From Anaerolineaceae bacterium (lineage in GTDB: Bacteria; Chloroflexota; Anaerolineae; Aggregatilineales; Phototrophicaceae), in the NCBI GenBank assembly GCA_026708325.1, contig JAPOVC010000014.1, forward strand, positions 434,001 to 498,000: DNA of 64,000 nucleotides. The letters run 5' to 3'. The translations under genes and the position numbers were made by a program. The notes below the pieces were generated by a model that was given only the letters and a program-made list of their open reading frames with translations, did not search any database and was not told the DNA's origin. Positions 56,662 through 64,000 of this stretch are shown here, in pieces (the first letter of the stretch is position 1; the number at the start of each line of letters is the position of its first letter).

Positions 56662-57701
56662 CAGCCGCCGCGCAACACCGTTTCAGTCCAGGCCTGGATC
56701 CAGGTATCGCGCATAGAGTCAATGTCCTCCGGCGAGACCACTGCCGGCACCTCTGCTATTTCGGCGTATTCGACAAAGACGTCGGGAAGTTCCGCCTCCT
56801 CATTGACGGGAAAGACGAACATTTGCAGCGGAATGTCTTCCTGGAAACGCGTGTCCAGCATGAAGTCAATCAGTTGCTGCGCCGCTTCCACTTGCTCGCT
56901 GCCATCCAGAATCCCTGCGAATTCAATCTGACGAAAGCAGGTCTGGTCCGCGACGATGGCGCCGGTGGGCGCTCGTTCGGGAGTCTCCTCCATGAAGAAC
57001 ACCTCGGCCGGCGGGCTGCTGGCATAACTGACGACCAGGGGATACTCACCGCCGCTGTGGCTGAATTCGCCCCAGTAGGCCAGTTCCCAGCCGCTGACCA
57101 CACGCACCTCGTTTTCCACCAGTTGCCGCCAGAAGTCCAGCCAGGTCTCTTCCCCTTCCGTGCCAAAGACCCCGATTGTCGCCAGCATGAAAGACAGGCC
57201 AGGGGACGAGGTCGCCGGGTTTTCGACCACCAGAAGCCCTCGATACTCCGGCGCCGCGAGGTCCGAAAGACTCTCCGGCAAGGCCAGTTCCTGCTCATCA
57301 AACCAGGCGACGTCGTAGTTCAGGCATACGTCACCGTAATCGATCGGCGTTACCCTGAACTGATCATCCAGTTGAAACTGCTCCGGTACGTGCTCCAGCA
57401 AGGGAGATTCGTAAGGCAGAAAGATGTCGTTCGCCAAGGCCCGGCTGAGGAAACTGTTGTCCACCCCGAACAGCACGTCGCCCAGGGGGTTGCCGCGCGA
57501 CAGAATGGCCTTGTTGAGCACTTCACCGGCGTCGCCGCTCTGCAATATCTCGACCTGAATTCCCGTGGCCTCCGTGAATTCAGCCAGTACGTCTTCCCCG
57601 ATGGCAAAGCTGTCATGAGTGACCAACGTCACCACGGTCTCCTGGGCGCTGACGGACGTCAGCAGCGCCAGCAGCAACGCGATCGTCATTGCAATGCGCA
57701 T
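56661..57701 (-). CDS. thiB: Thiamine ABC transporter substrate-binding protein
   Basis: The extracytoplasmic receptor of 346 residues. ATG 57701 is preceded by GGAAGGAGAGGA and begins a signal peptide (MRIAMTIALLLALLTSVSAQ); a longer start at 57728 lies inside the terminator hairpin and is rejected. The mature part has VVTLVTHDSFAIGEDVLAEF, the opening of ThiB/iron-binding proteins, then GNPLGDVLFGVDNSF, TPIDYGDVCLNYDVAWF, VVENPATSSPGLSFML (the ThiB-type central loop) and YPLVVSYASSPPAEV. It is first in the operon behind the TPP riboswitch. No Cys lipobox is seen, so it is probably released or held by an uncleaved helix. Confidence 0.93.
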   Translation of the reverse strand: MRIAMTIALLLALLTSVSAQETVVTLVTHDSFAIGEDVLAEFTEATGIQVEILQSGDAGEVLNKAILSRGNPLGDVLFGVDNSFLSRALANDIFLPYESPLLEHVPEQFQLDDQFRVTPIDYGDVCLNYDVAWFDEQELALPESLSDLAAPEYRGLLVVENPATSSPGLSFMLATIGVFGTEGEETWLDFWRQLVENEVRVVSGWELAYWGEFSHSGGEYPLVVSYASSPPAEVFFMEETPERAPTGAIVADQTCFRQIEFAGILDGSEQVEAAQQLIDFMLDTRFQEDIPLQMFVFPVNEEAELPDVFVEYAEIAEVPAVVSPEDIDSMRDTWIQAWTETVLRGG

Positions 57702-57717
57702 GTCCTCTCCTTCCAAC

Positions 57718-57746
57718 AAAAAAACCACCCCGCCTCCAGGGTGGTT
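57718..57746 (-). terminator. Intrinsic terminator (TPP riboswitch expression platform)
   Basis: On the minus strand, an 8-bp stem (AACCACCC with GGGTGGTT, 57739-57746 and 57723-57730) and an 8-base loop is followed by a run of Ts at 57718-57722. It lies between the aptamer and the thiB ribosome site, so ligand-dependent premature termination is expected. Confidence 0.85.
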
Positions 57747-57761
57747 GATTTCGCCTCGCTA

Positions 57762-57853
57762 CACTTCCTGCGCCGGCATGATCCGGATCAGGTTCGAGGG
57801 TCGATGCGACTTTACGCATCCTCTCAGCCCGCTCGCGCGGACTCCCCTGGTGG
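57762..57853 (-). ncRNA. TPP riboswitch aptamer (THI element)
   Basis: The minus-strand leader contains the conserved TPP-sensor cores: GGGGAGTC near the 5' end, GGGCTGAGAGG, ACCCTCGAACCTGATCC, GGATCATGCCGG and GCAGGAAGTG. The order and spacing match the THI box of bacteria, with about 92 nt between the ends of helix P1. With the terminator just downstream it should turn thiB-thiP-thiQ off when thiamine pyrophosphate is plentiful. Confidence 0.93.
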
Positions 57854-57868
57854 CTCCGTTGTCAAGTC

Positions 57869-57897
57869 AGGTTAACACCGTTTCGCGGATTCGTCAA
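57869..57897 (-). promoter_or_regulatory. Promoter of the thiamine operon
   Basis: Minus strand TTGACG (57892-57897), 17 bases and TAACCT (57869-57874). The -10 box is weak; the predicted start near 57862 lies just before the aptamer. Confidence 0.5.
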
Positions 57898-57906
57898 ACA
57901 AATCCA

Positions 57907-58689
57907 TCAGGCACGTTTCAGAAACTGTTGCAGCCACGCGTCAAAGCGACCGGCATTGCACTGTTCCGTGTAGTCCAGCAAGGCGCCACCATCCATGGGG
58001 TAAAGGGGATAGCAACTGGTCGGCCAGGCCCCGTTCGGGGCTTCCACGATGTAGTCCGCACCAGGTGAGGGCAGGACATGACCGCCGCTTTCCTCGCGAA
58101 CATCGTCGACCATTCGTTCCACAGTAACAATCACCGTCCTTGCGATGTACACCAGCTCCATGTCGATGCCAAGATTGCGGTTCAGCAAGACATTGCCCTG
58201 CCCGTCCGCTGCCAGTCCATGCAGCACGGCCAGGTCCAGCGAAATCGCTGGAAAAGCCACAAGCTCATCTCGGCCGTAGGCATCCGGCGCCGCCTGCACG
58301 TCAGGACGCAGACGAGGCAGGTCCGTGCCCCGCCAGGCGCGGGAAGGCATGTAACTCGTACCCGCCATGGTCGCCCGCATGCCGGAAACAATGCTTAATT
58401 CTGTTTCCTCCTGAACCTTGATACTACCCTGCTGCGCAGCAGCGCTGAACATGGGCGCCAGGCCGAAGGATTCAAGTCCAAAATAAACGCTGCGGACTGT
58501 CTCTACGCAGTCCGCTCCTACCAGCACATCGGATTCCAGCCCGGCGGTGAAACAAAGAAGGGTCAGATCACGGGGCCGTGGTTCCCGTAGCAGCAGGCCC
58601 CGCACAAAGGCCAGCGGTCGACGATAGAGCGTCATGCCGCCCAAGGCGAGGGTCTGGCCGTCCTCCAGCAGGGAGGCCGCATCGGCCAA
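57907..58689 (-). CDS. CoA-transferase family I, subunit A-like (GctA type), without its partner
   Basis: Resembles the alpha subunit of glutaconate/3-oxoacid CoA-transferases: SLLEDGQTLALGGMTLYRRP at the start, GADCVETVRSVYFGLESFG, MFSAAAQQGSIKVQEE, and RAWRGTDLPRLRPDVQ. Such subunits supply the CoA-binding scaffold, while the active-site Glu is usually on the beta subunit. About 260 residues are present from TTG 58689; homology begins before that codon and no ATG or GTG lies upstream in frame before a stop, so the start may be TTG, or an ATT at 58707. No beta subunit is next to it. It lies upstream of the riboswitch promoter and is separately expressed. Confidence 0.75.
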   Translation of the reverse strand: MADAASLLEDGQTLALGGMTLYRRPLAFVRGLLLREPRPRDLTLLCFTAGLESDVLVGADCVETVRSVYFGLESFGLAPMFSAAAQQGSIKVQEETELSIVSGMRATMAGTSYMPSRAWRGTDLPRLRPDVQAAPDAYGRDELVAFPAISLDLAVLHGLAADGQGNVLLNRNLGIDMELVYIARTVIVTVERMVDDVREESGGHVLPSPGADYIVEAPNGAWPTSCYPLYPMDGGALLDYTEQCNAGRFDAWLQQFLKRA

Positions 58690-58858
58690 TGAACAGTATT
58701 GAAAAATGGCAACCGCCCTTCGAAAAATCGCGCCAGTCCCAGGGCCTGCTTGCCAGTCAAGTGTCAGTTTCGGAGTGAAACAGTCTGCGGACGCCAGTCA
58801 TTCTACCCGCCCAGGTTTCTCCATCAAACATTCTCAGCGCGGGCTCAGGGAGCGCCGC

Positions 58859-58864
58859 TATACT
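58859..58864 (+). promoter_or_regulatory. -10 box (TATACT) of the S41 protease gene
   Basis: TATACT 24 bases before ATG 58889, giving a leader of about 18 nt with GGAG; no good -35 hexamer. Confidence 0.4.
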
Positions 58865-58888
58865 CGGCCAAAAAACGCGGAGCCGACA

Positions 58889-60100
58889 ATGAACCCGATT
58901 CGAACCAGGTCTTTGCGCCCAATACTGTTGCTACTGGCAGTGCTGCTGCTCGGTTTTTTTCTGGGTTCAGCCCACAGGGCACTGGATGCGCAAGTGAGTC
59001 CGGCCCTTTCTGCCGACGAGAAACAACTGTTTGATGCCTTTTGGCAAGTCTGGGGCCACATTCGCGATGATTTCGTGAGCCCGGACGGACAAATCCCGGA
59101 CGCTTCCCTGCTCGTGGACGGGGCCATCCGGGGGATGACCGATGCGCTCGGCGACGAACACAGCGGTTACCTCAATTCCCAACAGTATCCAGTCATGCAG
59201 GAGGACTGGGCCGGGGCCGTCGACGGCATCGGAGCAGTTGTTGAACGGGACGACGACAGCGGTCAACAACGCATAGCCTGGGTTTTGCCCGGCACGCCGG
59301 CCGAGGCCGCGGGTCTGGCCGCAGGAGATGTGTTTCTGCAGGTCGATGGCCAGGACGTGCGTGAGGCCAGCCAACTGGAGCTGGCTGCCCTGGTCCGGGG
59401 TCCCGTCGGCACTGACGTGCACCTCTTGATGGAGCGTGGCGAAGTCAGACTGGGATTCACAATCACCCGTGCGCGCATAGAGATTCCCAACGTCGAGTCT
59501 CACAGGTTGGAAGGGACCGGGATCGGCTACATCCAGTTGCAACATTTCAGCGCCAACGCGCGTCAGCAACTGGATGAGGCCCTCAAGACACTGGACTCCG
59601 ACAGTTTGTCCGGCCTGGTGCTGGACCTGCGAAACAACCCGGGCGGATTGCTGGACAGCGCCATTGCCATTGCCAGTGCCTTCATTGAGGACGGGCCCCT
59701 GCTCATTGAGCAATCAGGCGAGGAGGAGCAGGTCCATGGCGCCGATGGCAGTTACCTGGGCCTGACCCTGCCGATGGCTGTTCTGGTCAATGAACAAAGC
59801 GCCAGCGCGTCTGAACTGGTTGCCGGCGCCTTGCAGGATCGCGACCGGGCCATCATCATAGGCCAGCCAACCTTTGGCAAGGGGACCATGCAGAACCTCT
59901 TTGCGCTGGACAACGGCGGCGGGTTGCAATTGACCATTGCGCGCTGGCTCACTCCCGAAGGACACTGGATCCATGAAAGCGGTATCGTGCCAGACATCCT
60001 CGTGGAGCAAGCTGTGCCGACTCCGCCGCAGGATAAAGACCCTTCCCTGCAGGCGGCCGTCGAACATCTACAGGCGCTGGCTGTTGGTCAGGCGGCCTGA
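58889..60100 (+). CDS. S41-family C-terminal processing peptidase
   Basis: An exported serine protease that trims or degrades cell-envelope proteins at their C-termini. The 403 residues begin with a basic-hydrophobic anchor (SLRPILLLLAVLLLGFFLGS), an N-terminal helical cap, a PDZ domain (about 115-200, IAWVLPGTPAEAAGLAAGD) and the S41 core: GIGYIQLQHFS, VLDLRNNPGG, the catalytic Ser in VNEQSASASELVAGAL, and the Lys in GQPTFGKGTMQ. All catalytic residues are present. ATG 58889 with GGAG ahead is used; an in-frame extension to 58706 is upstream of the -10 box. Confidence 0.95.
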   Translation: MNPIRTRSLRPILLLLAVLLLGFFLGSAHRALDAQVSPALSADEKQLFDAFWQVWGHIRDDFVSPDGQIPDASLLVDGAIRGMTDALGDEHSGYLNSQQYPVMQEDWAGAVDGIGAVVERDDDSGQQRIAWVLPGTPAEAAGLAAGDVFLQVDGQDVREASQLELAALVRGPVGTDVHLLMERGEVRLGFTITRARIEIPNVESHRLEGTGIGYIQLQHFSANARQQLDEALKTLDSDSLSGLVLDLRNNPGGLLDSAIAIASAFIEDGPLLIEQSGEEEQVHGADGSYLGLTLPMAVLVNEQSASASELVAGALQDRDRAIIIGQPTFGKGTMQNLFALDNGGGLQLTIARWLTPEGHWIHESGIVPDILVEQAVPTPPQDKDPSLQAAVEHLQALAVGQAA

Positions 60101-60160
60101 CGCCAACGCGCCAACCTTGCCGGGGTTGACGCCGTCAGCATCTCCCCTGGCTTGCATTTC

Positions 60161-61414
60161 ATGACGCCGCAGACAGAACGCCAGGCCAAACTTCAGCCTG
60201 AACCCGTCTCGCCAGGCCAGATCAAAGCGGAGACGGGTTCGCGTCAGTCTTCCCGGCGGCTGCGCGTTGCGCTGGCCTGGCTATCCTTCGTCTTCCTCGG
60301 AATTCCTGGCGGGGCGATCGGCGTCGCCTGGCCAGCGATCCGCGACACCTGGAGCCTGCCTACCGCCTGGCTGGGGATCTTGCTGCTGGCGTTCACCGGA
60401 GGCTATCTCTGTGGCGCATTCGTCAGCGGACGCGTCATCACGCGCCTGGGTCTTGGCCATGCGCTACTTCTGTCCAGCGGCATCATCGTACTGGGGCTTG
60501 CCAGTTTTGGACTGTCGCCCACCTGGGGCCTGCTGATTTTGACGAGCTACTTGCTCGGCACGGGTCAGGGGATCCTGGATGCAGGCATCAACCTGCACTT
60601 TGCCAACCATTTCAGCGCCCGCATGATGAACTGGCTGCACGCCTTCTTCAGCATTGGCGCGGCCATGGGTCCATTTACCGTCCAGCTGGTCGGCACGACG
60701 GGCGAGGGCTGGCGCTTGCTGTGGTTGTCGCTCGCTCTCGGGCAGTTGCTGTTGACGGCGGGTTTCGCCCTGACCCGCGGCAACTGGTTGCATTCCCCCG
60801 AAATTGCGGCTTCACGGCTGGAAGAGACGCCTTCCACGCTCGCAACCCTGCGGCGCCCTCCGGTGCTCCTGGGAATGGCCCTGTTCTTCGTGTTCGTCGG
60901 CATCGAGTCCACCGCCGGCAGCTGGAGTTTCGTTCTGTTTAGCGAGACCCGTGAGATCGACGACCGGATGTCCGCCACCTGGGCGGGGCTCTACTGGATT
61001 GCTTTCGCCCTCGGTCGAATTGCCTATGGATTTGTTGCCGAACGCTTCGTGTCAGAAAAGGCCGTGCGCGTACTCTTCCTGGCGATCCTGCTGGGCGCCA
61101 CCATGTTCAGCCTGCGGGATTTCGTCGAAATCAGTGTGGCCGGCCTGCTCCTCATTGGCATGGCGCAGGCGCCGATCTTTCCCTTGCTCATTACGGCGAC
61201 GCCGGAACGCCTTGGCACAGGACATGCAACCAATGCGGTCGGATTCCAGATTAGCGCTGCGGGCCTCGGCATCGCCTGTTTGCCGGCGCTGGTAGGCTAC
61301 CTCGCCACGCTGGCCAGCCTTGAAATACTTGGGCCCTTCCTTGCAGTTTCCGCCCTTCTCTGCCTGATCCTGTTTCATTTCATCACCCGACAGGGACAAG
61401 CCCGCCGCCGCTGA
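60161..61414 (+). CDS. MFS transporter (first of a tandem pair)
   Basis: A 417-residue, twelve-helix major facilitator. It opens with a 30-residue hydrophilic N-terminus and continues PGGAIGVAWPAIRDTWSLP, the MFS motif-A-like loop SGRVITRLGLGHALLL, the helix-5 region GQGILDAGINLHFANHFSAR and, in the second half, RIAYGFVAERFVSEKAVR. An in-frame TTG at 60152 is ignored in favour of ATG 60161. The substrate is unknown. The next gene is a clear paralogue, with the same motif spacing throughout. Confidence 0.88.
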   Translation: MTPQTERQAKLQPEPVSPGQIKAETGSRQSSRRLRVALAWLSFVFLGIPGGAIGVAWPAIRDTWSLPTAWLGILLLAFTGGYLCGAFVSGRVITRLGLGHALLLSSGIIVLGLASFGLSPTWGLLILTSYLLGTGQGILDAGINLHFANHFSARMMNWLHAFFSIGAAMGPFTVQLVGTTGEGWRLLWLSLALGQLLLTAGFALTRGNWLHSPEIAASRLEETPSTLATLRRPPVLLGMALFFVFVGIESTAGSWSFVLFSETREIDDRMSATWAGLYWIAFALGRIAYGFVAERFVSEKAVRVLFLAILLGATMFSLRDFVEISVAGLLLIGMAQAPIFPLLITATPERLGTGHATNAVGFQISAAGLGIACLPALVGYLATLASLEILGPFLAVSALLCLILFHFITRQGQARRR

Positions 61415-61600
61415 GGCAGGTCTTCATGCCGCCGCGCCAATCTGCCCGCTGTAACCTGCGCATTTCGACTTCATGTACGCCCTGTCACTCCTGCTTGCTA
61501 CAGACAGGGAATCGCGTCAATCTTGCGGCAGGGAAACCGCTACTGTCAGTCGCTACGGAATGGCATTGCGCGGTGGACCAGTCAGGTTCAGGAAATGACG

Positions 61601-62803
61601 ATGTCGGGCTTCACCGCGGCTGGCAAGCGCGCCCAAACGGCGCGCCGGATCAGAATCGTACTGGCTTTTTTCTCATTCGCTGCGGGAGGGATCACCGGAG
61701 GCGCCATCGGCGTCGCCTGGCTGGCCATCCGCGACACATGGAATCTGCCGACTGCCTACCTCGGCATTCTGCTGCTGGCCATGACCAGCGGCTTTCTGTC
61801 CGGTTCCTTCGTCAGCGGATTCTTCGTCACCCGTCTTGGCATGGGCAATACGCTCTTTGCCTGCAGCGCGGCGACGACGCTTGGTTTGCTTGGCTTCGCC
61901 CTGGCGCCCGGCTGGGTGCCGCTGATCGTCATCGTGGCGTTGTCCGGCACGGGCAAGGGCATCTTCGGCGCCAGCATGAATCTCTACTTCGCCAACCATT
62001 TCAACGCGCGCCTGATGAACTGGTTGCATGCCTGCTTCGCCCTGGGCGCCACCCTGGGCCCCTTCGCCGTACAGCTGACCTCGTCGGCAGGATACGACTG
62101 GCGCAGTACCTGGTTTGTGCTGGCGTTGATCCAGGTGCTTGTGAGCGGGGCATTCTATTTGACGCGAAGCGGCTGGCACACGTCAGCCAGGGCAGGCGCT
62201 TTGGCCGAGCCCGGCTCGCCCAGCATGCTGGAGACACTGCGCAAGCCGACGGTGTTGCTTGCGATGTTGCTGTTGTTCATCTTCACCGGCATTGAATCTT
62301 CCGCCGGAAACTGGAGTTTCACACTATTCAATGAGTTTCGTGCCATCGAAAAAGGCACTGCCGCGACCTGGCTGGGACTCTACTGGGCCAGCTTTGCACT
62401 TGGGCGCATTCTGTATGGCTTCGTGGCGACCAGGTTGCAGGCCGAATCCAGCGTTCGCATTCTTTTTCTGCTGGTCCTGCTGGGCGGGCTCATGTTCACT
62501 GTGCGCGACTCCAGGACCATTAGTGTGGCCGGCCTGATGCTGGTTGGCCTGGCCCAGGCTCCGGTCACTCCCCTGTTCTACTCCATGACTCCCGGGCGCA
62601 TGGGCGAGAGACACGCCACCAACGCCATCGGCTTTCAGATGAGCGCGACCGGCCTGGGCTTTTCCGTGTTGCCCGCCCTGCTGGGCGCCGTTGCCGACGT
62701 CAGCAGCTATGAAATACTGGGCCCCTTCCTCGCCCTTTCCGCGCTGTTAAGCCTGTTGCTTTTCAATCGCATTGCTCGCGGCGAGAGCCTGCAACATGGC
62801 TGA
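61601..62803 (+). CDS. MFS transporter (second of a tandem pair)
   Basis: A 400-residue paralogue of the preceding transporter: TGGAIGVAWLAIRDTWNLP, SGFFVTRLGMGNTLFA, GKGIFGASMNLYFANHFNAR and RILYGFVATRLQAESSVR align with the first copy almost position by position, including the loop after helix 6. The likely start is ATG 61601 (AGGA eight bases ahead), or ATG 61595 six bases upstream. A 180-base gap separates the copies, in which no gene or terminator is seen. The two probably arose by duplication and transport related compounds, or form a heteromer (inference). Confidence 0.87.
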   Translation: MSGFTAAGKRAQTARRIRIVLAFFSFAAGGITGGAIGVAWLAIRDTWNLPTAYLGILLLAMTSGFLSGSFVSGFFVTRLGMGNTLFACSAATTLGLLGFALAPGWVPLIVIVALSGTGKGIFGASMNLYFANHFNARLMNWLHACFALGATLGPFAVQLTSSAGYDWRSTWFVLALIQVLVSGAFYLTRSGWHTSARAGALAEPGSPSMLETLRKPTVLLAMLLLFIFTGIESSAGNWSFTLFNEFRAIEKGTAATWLGLYWASFALGRILYGFVATRLQAESSVRILFLLVLLGGLMFTVRDSRTISVAGLMLVGLAQAPVTPLFYSMTPGRMGERHATNAIGFQMSATGLGFSVLPALLGAVADVSSYEILGPFLALSALLSLLLFNRIARGESLQHG

Positions 62804-62815
62804 CGGCGGCGCTGC

Positions 62816-62821
62816 TATACT
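62816..62821 (+). promoter_or_regulatory. -10 box (TATACT) of the polyphosphate glucokinase gene
   Basis: TATACT 32 bases before ATG 62854; no good -35 hexamer is visible. Confidence 0.4.
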
Positions 62822-62853
62822 TTCCGCAGTTTCGACGACATTCAGGATCGGGC

Positions 62854-63597
62854 ATGGACGTTCTTGGAATCGATATCGGTGGATCGGGCATCAAGGGTGC
62901 GCCCGTTGATACCAACAGTGGGAGGCTGCTCTGCGAACGATTGCGCATCGACACGCCGCAACCCTCAACGCCGGACGCCGTCATCGAAACAGTGCGCGAA
63001 CTATTGGCGCACTTTGCCTGGAACGGACCGGTGGGCTGCACGTTGCCCGCCATAGTGAAGGCCGGCGTGACCCGCAGCGCGGCCAACATCGATGCCGGCT
63101 GGGTCAATTTCCCGGCGGAAAGGTCGCTGCGCGCCCGGACCGGCTGCCCCTTACTGGTCTCCAACGACGCCGATGCCGCCGGCATCGCCGAAATGACCTT
63201 CGGCGCGGGGGTGGATCACCAGGGACTGGTCCTCATCCTTACGCTTGGCACCGGCATTGGCAGTTCCCTGTTTTATCGCGGCGTACTGGTCCCCAACAGC
63301 GAACTGGGACACGTGGAAATCAGGGGCCGCGAGGCCGAGAAATGGACGGCCAATGTCGTGCGCAAGCGCAAGAAGCTCAAATGGAAGGAGTGGGGTTCCA
63401 GACTGGACTACTATCTCGGCCACCTTGAGTTTCTGTTTTCGCCAGATCTGATCATTCTGGGTGGTGGCGTAAGCCGGCGCTTCGCCCGTTTCAGTCCTTA
63501 CCTGACCCTGGAGACCAAAGTTGTCCCGGCGGCCTTGCGCAACGACGCCGGAATGATTGGCGCGGCGCTGGCTGCGCGCGCCCTGGTTGACGACTAG
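62854..63597 (+). CDS. ppgK: Polyphosphate glucokinase (ROK family)
   Basis: Phosphorylates glucose with inorganic polyphosphate (often also ATP), giving glucose-6-phosphate. The 247 residues follow the PPGK form: LGIDIGGSGIKGAPVD phosphate loop, VSNDADAAGIAEM with the catalytic Asp, LTLGTGIGSSLFYRG, VPNSELGHVEIRGREAE with a His typical of the ROK site, and a C-terminal WKEWGSRLDYYLGHLEFLFSPDLI-like region, here WGSRLDYYLGHLEFLFSP. GGGVSRRF completes the ROK fold. No DNA-binding N-terminus is present, so it is an enzyme rather than a repressor. Its stop overlaps the stop of the convergent lysyl-tRNA synthetase gene in CTAG. Confidence 0.93.
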   Translation: MDVLGIDIGGSGIKGAPVDTNSGRLLCERLRIDTPQPSTPDAVIETVRELLAHFAWNGPVGCTLPAIVKAGVTRSAANIDAGWVNFPAERSLRARTGCPLLVSNDADAAGIAEMTFGAGVDHQGLVLILTLGTGIGSSLFYRGVLVPNSELGHVEIRGREAEKWTANVVRKRKKLKWKEWGSRLDYYLGHLEFLFSPDLIILGGGVSRRFARFSPYLTLETKVVPAALRNDAGMIGAALAARALVDD

Positions 63598-64000
63598 TCC
63601 AGCGCAGCCACCGCTTCCTTCAGCCGGGACCACACGAAAGCCGGCTCCAGGGCCGCGAGAAACTCTCCGGCCCGCGGTCCGCTACTGCGGCCCAAAAAGA
63701 TGCGGTACAGCGCCCGAAACGCAAAGCCGGCGCCACCCTGCTCTCTTCTGGCCAGGTCCATTATCGCGGCATGGATGCTTTCACCGTCCGCTGGCCGCGC
63801 CCCCTCGTACCAGCGCGCGAATGAGGACAGGAATTGACGCTGTGCGGCGTCCAGAGACTTGACCTCCGGTGGCAGGCGCCCCTGGACCTCAAAGCGCGCC
63901 TTGGCTGGCGCGAAGCGGTCCAGCCAGATGCGCGCGTAGGCAATCCGTTCCCGGAGTTCATCGCGCTCTGCGGCGTTCAGCGGCGCGCCCTTGTGCTGCG
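63594..64000 (-). CDS. lysK: Lysyl-tRNA synthetase, class I (C-terminal part; rest beyond window edge)
   Basis: Only the last 134 residues lie in the window, read from the edge to TAG 63594-63596. The C-terminal helical bundle of class I LysRS is recognisable: ERIAYARIWLDRFAP near the window edge, QRQFLSSFARWYEG, ALYRIFLGRSSGPRAGEF with the Gly-Pro-Arg-Ala-Gly turn, and VWSRLKEAVAAL. Class I LysRS is the archaeal-type enzyme and is found in some bacteria, replacing the common class II form. The catalytic HIGH and KMSKS motifs would be outside the window, so the assignment rests on the C-terminal pattern. Confidence 0.75.
   Translation of the reverse strand, partial: QHKGAPLNAAERDELRERIAYARIWLDRFAPAKARFEVQGRLPPEVKSLDAAQRQFLSSFARWYEGARPADGESIHAAIMDLARREQGGAGFAFRALYRIFLGRSSGPRAGEFLAALEPAFVWSRLKEAVAALD

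Noticed and set aside
58706..58888. 61-residue extension of the S41 protease
   Set aside because: It lies upstream of the TATACT box and precedes the real signal-anchor; the residues look random.
60111..60133. Hairpin after the S41 gene as a terminator
   Set aside because: The stem has a mismatch and no T-tract, so the evidence is too weak.

Overview
The window is GC-rich bacterial chromosome, gene-dense and essentially all coding; no stretch above about 300 bases lacks a gene. The gene content suggests a member of the Chloroflexota (Anaerolineae/Caldilineae-like, or a related marine lineage such as SAR202). Pointers are an exported parvulin with a long Thr/Pro linker, a class I lysyl-tRNA synthetase, type 2 IPP isomerase, polyphosphate glucokinase, the MoxR/DUF58 pair, a TMEM260/DUF2723-like glycosyltransferase, and a region mixing enolase-superfamily, sulfatase, phytanoyl-CoA dioxygenase and D-2-hydroxyacid dehydrogenase genes. 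The phylum call is inference. No rRNA, tRNA, CRISPR array, prophage or insertion sequence was seen.

Layout. 1-7.1 kb: acyl carrier protein (cut by the window edge), isoprenoid genes fni and a prenyl synthase, hemW, an orphan OmpR-type regulator, and a pyrG operon whose second gene is an adenosine-deaminase homologue without its metal ligands. 7.3-11.2 kb: MoxR ATPase, DUF58 protein and a membrane-spermidine-synthase fusion. 11.2-21.1 kb: sugar/adenosine kinase plus S-adenosylhomocysteinase, then a cell-surface glycan cluster (GDP-sugar reductase, GT2, GT4, YfhO-like and O-antigen ligase-like membrane proteins) enclosing tatD. 21.2-25.6 kb: ribosomal proteins bS6 and bS18, parvulin, MTA phosphorylase, FtsW/RodA and a truncated penicillin-binding protein stub. 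25.6-38.2 kb: PHP phosphoesterase, UPF0104 membrane protein, IMPACT protein, a TPR protein, hisZ-hisG, and a five-gene operon pheA-asd-sqdB-hisD-kinase.

38.3-53.9 kb looks like a catabolic region: SDR, two hydroxyacid dehydrogenases, a sulfatase, a sugar-acid-dehydratase-like enolase, PhyH, a complete Liv-type ABC transporter, a DapA-family lyase, a second SDR and an HpcH/HpaI aldolase. Together they could import an acid or sulfated compound, dehydrate it and cleave it to pyruvate plus an aldehyde (inference). 54.0-57.9 kb is a thiamine ABC transporter behind a TPP riboswitch with an intrinsic terminator. The last 6 kb hold an orphan CoA-transferase subunit, an S41 protease, two tandem paralogous MFS transporters, polyphosphate glucokinase and the end of a class I lysyl-tRNA synthetase.

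Promoters are unusually legible: many intergenic gaps contain TTGxxx-N16-18-TAtact pairs, and several decide between alternative start codons. Genes within operons commonly overlap by ATGA/GTGA/TGATG, and most convergent pairs overlap at their stop codons.
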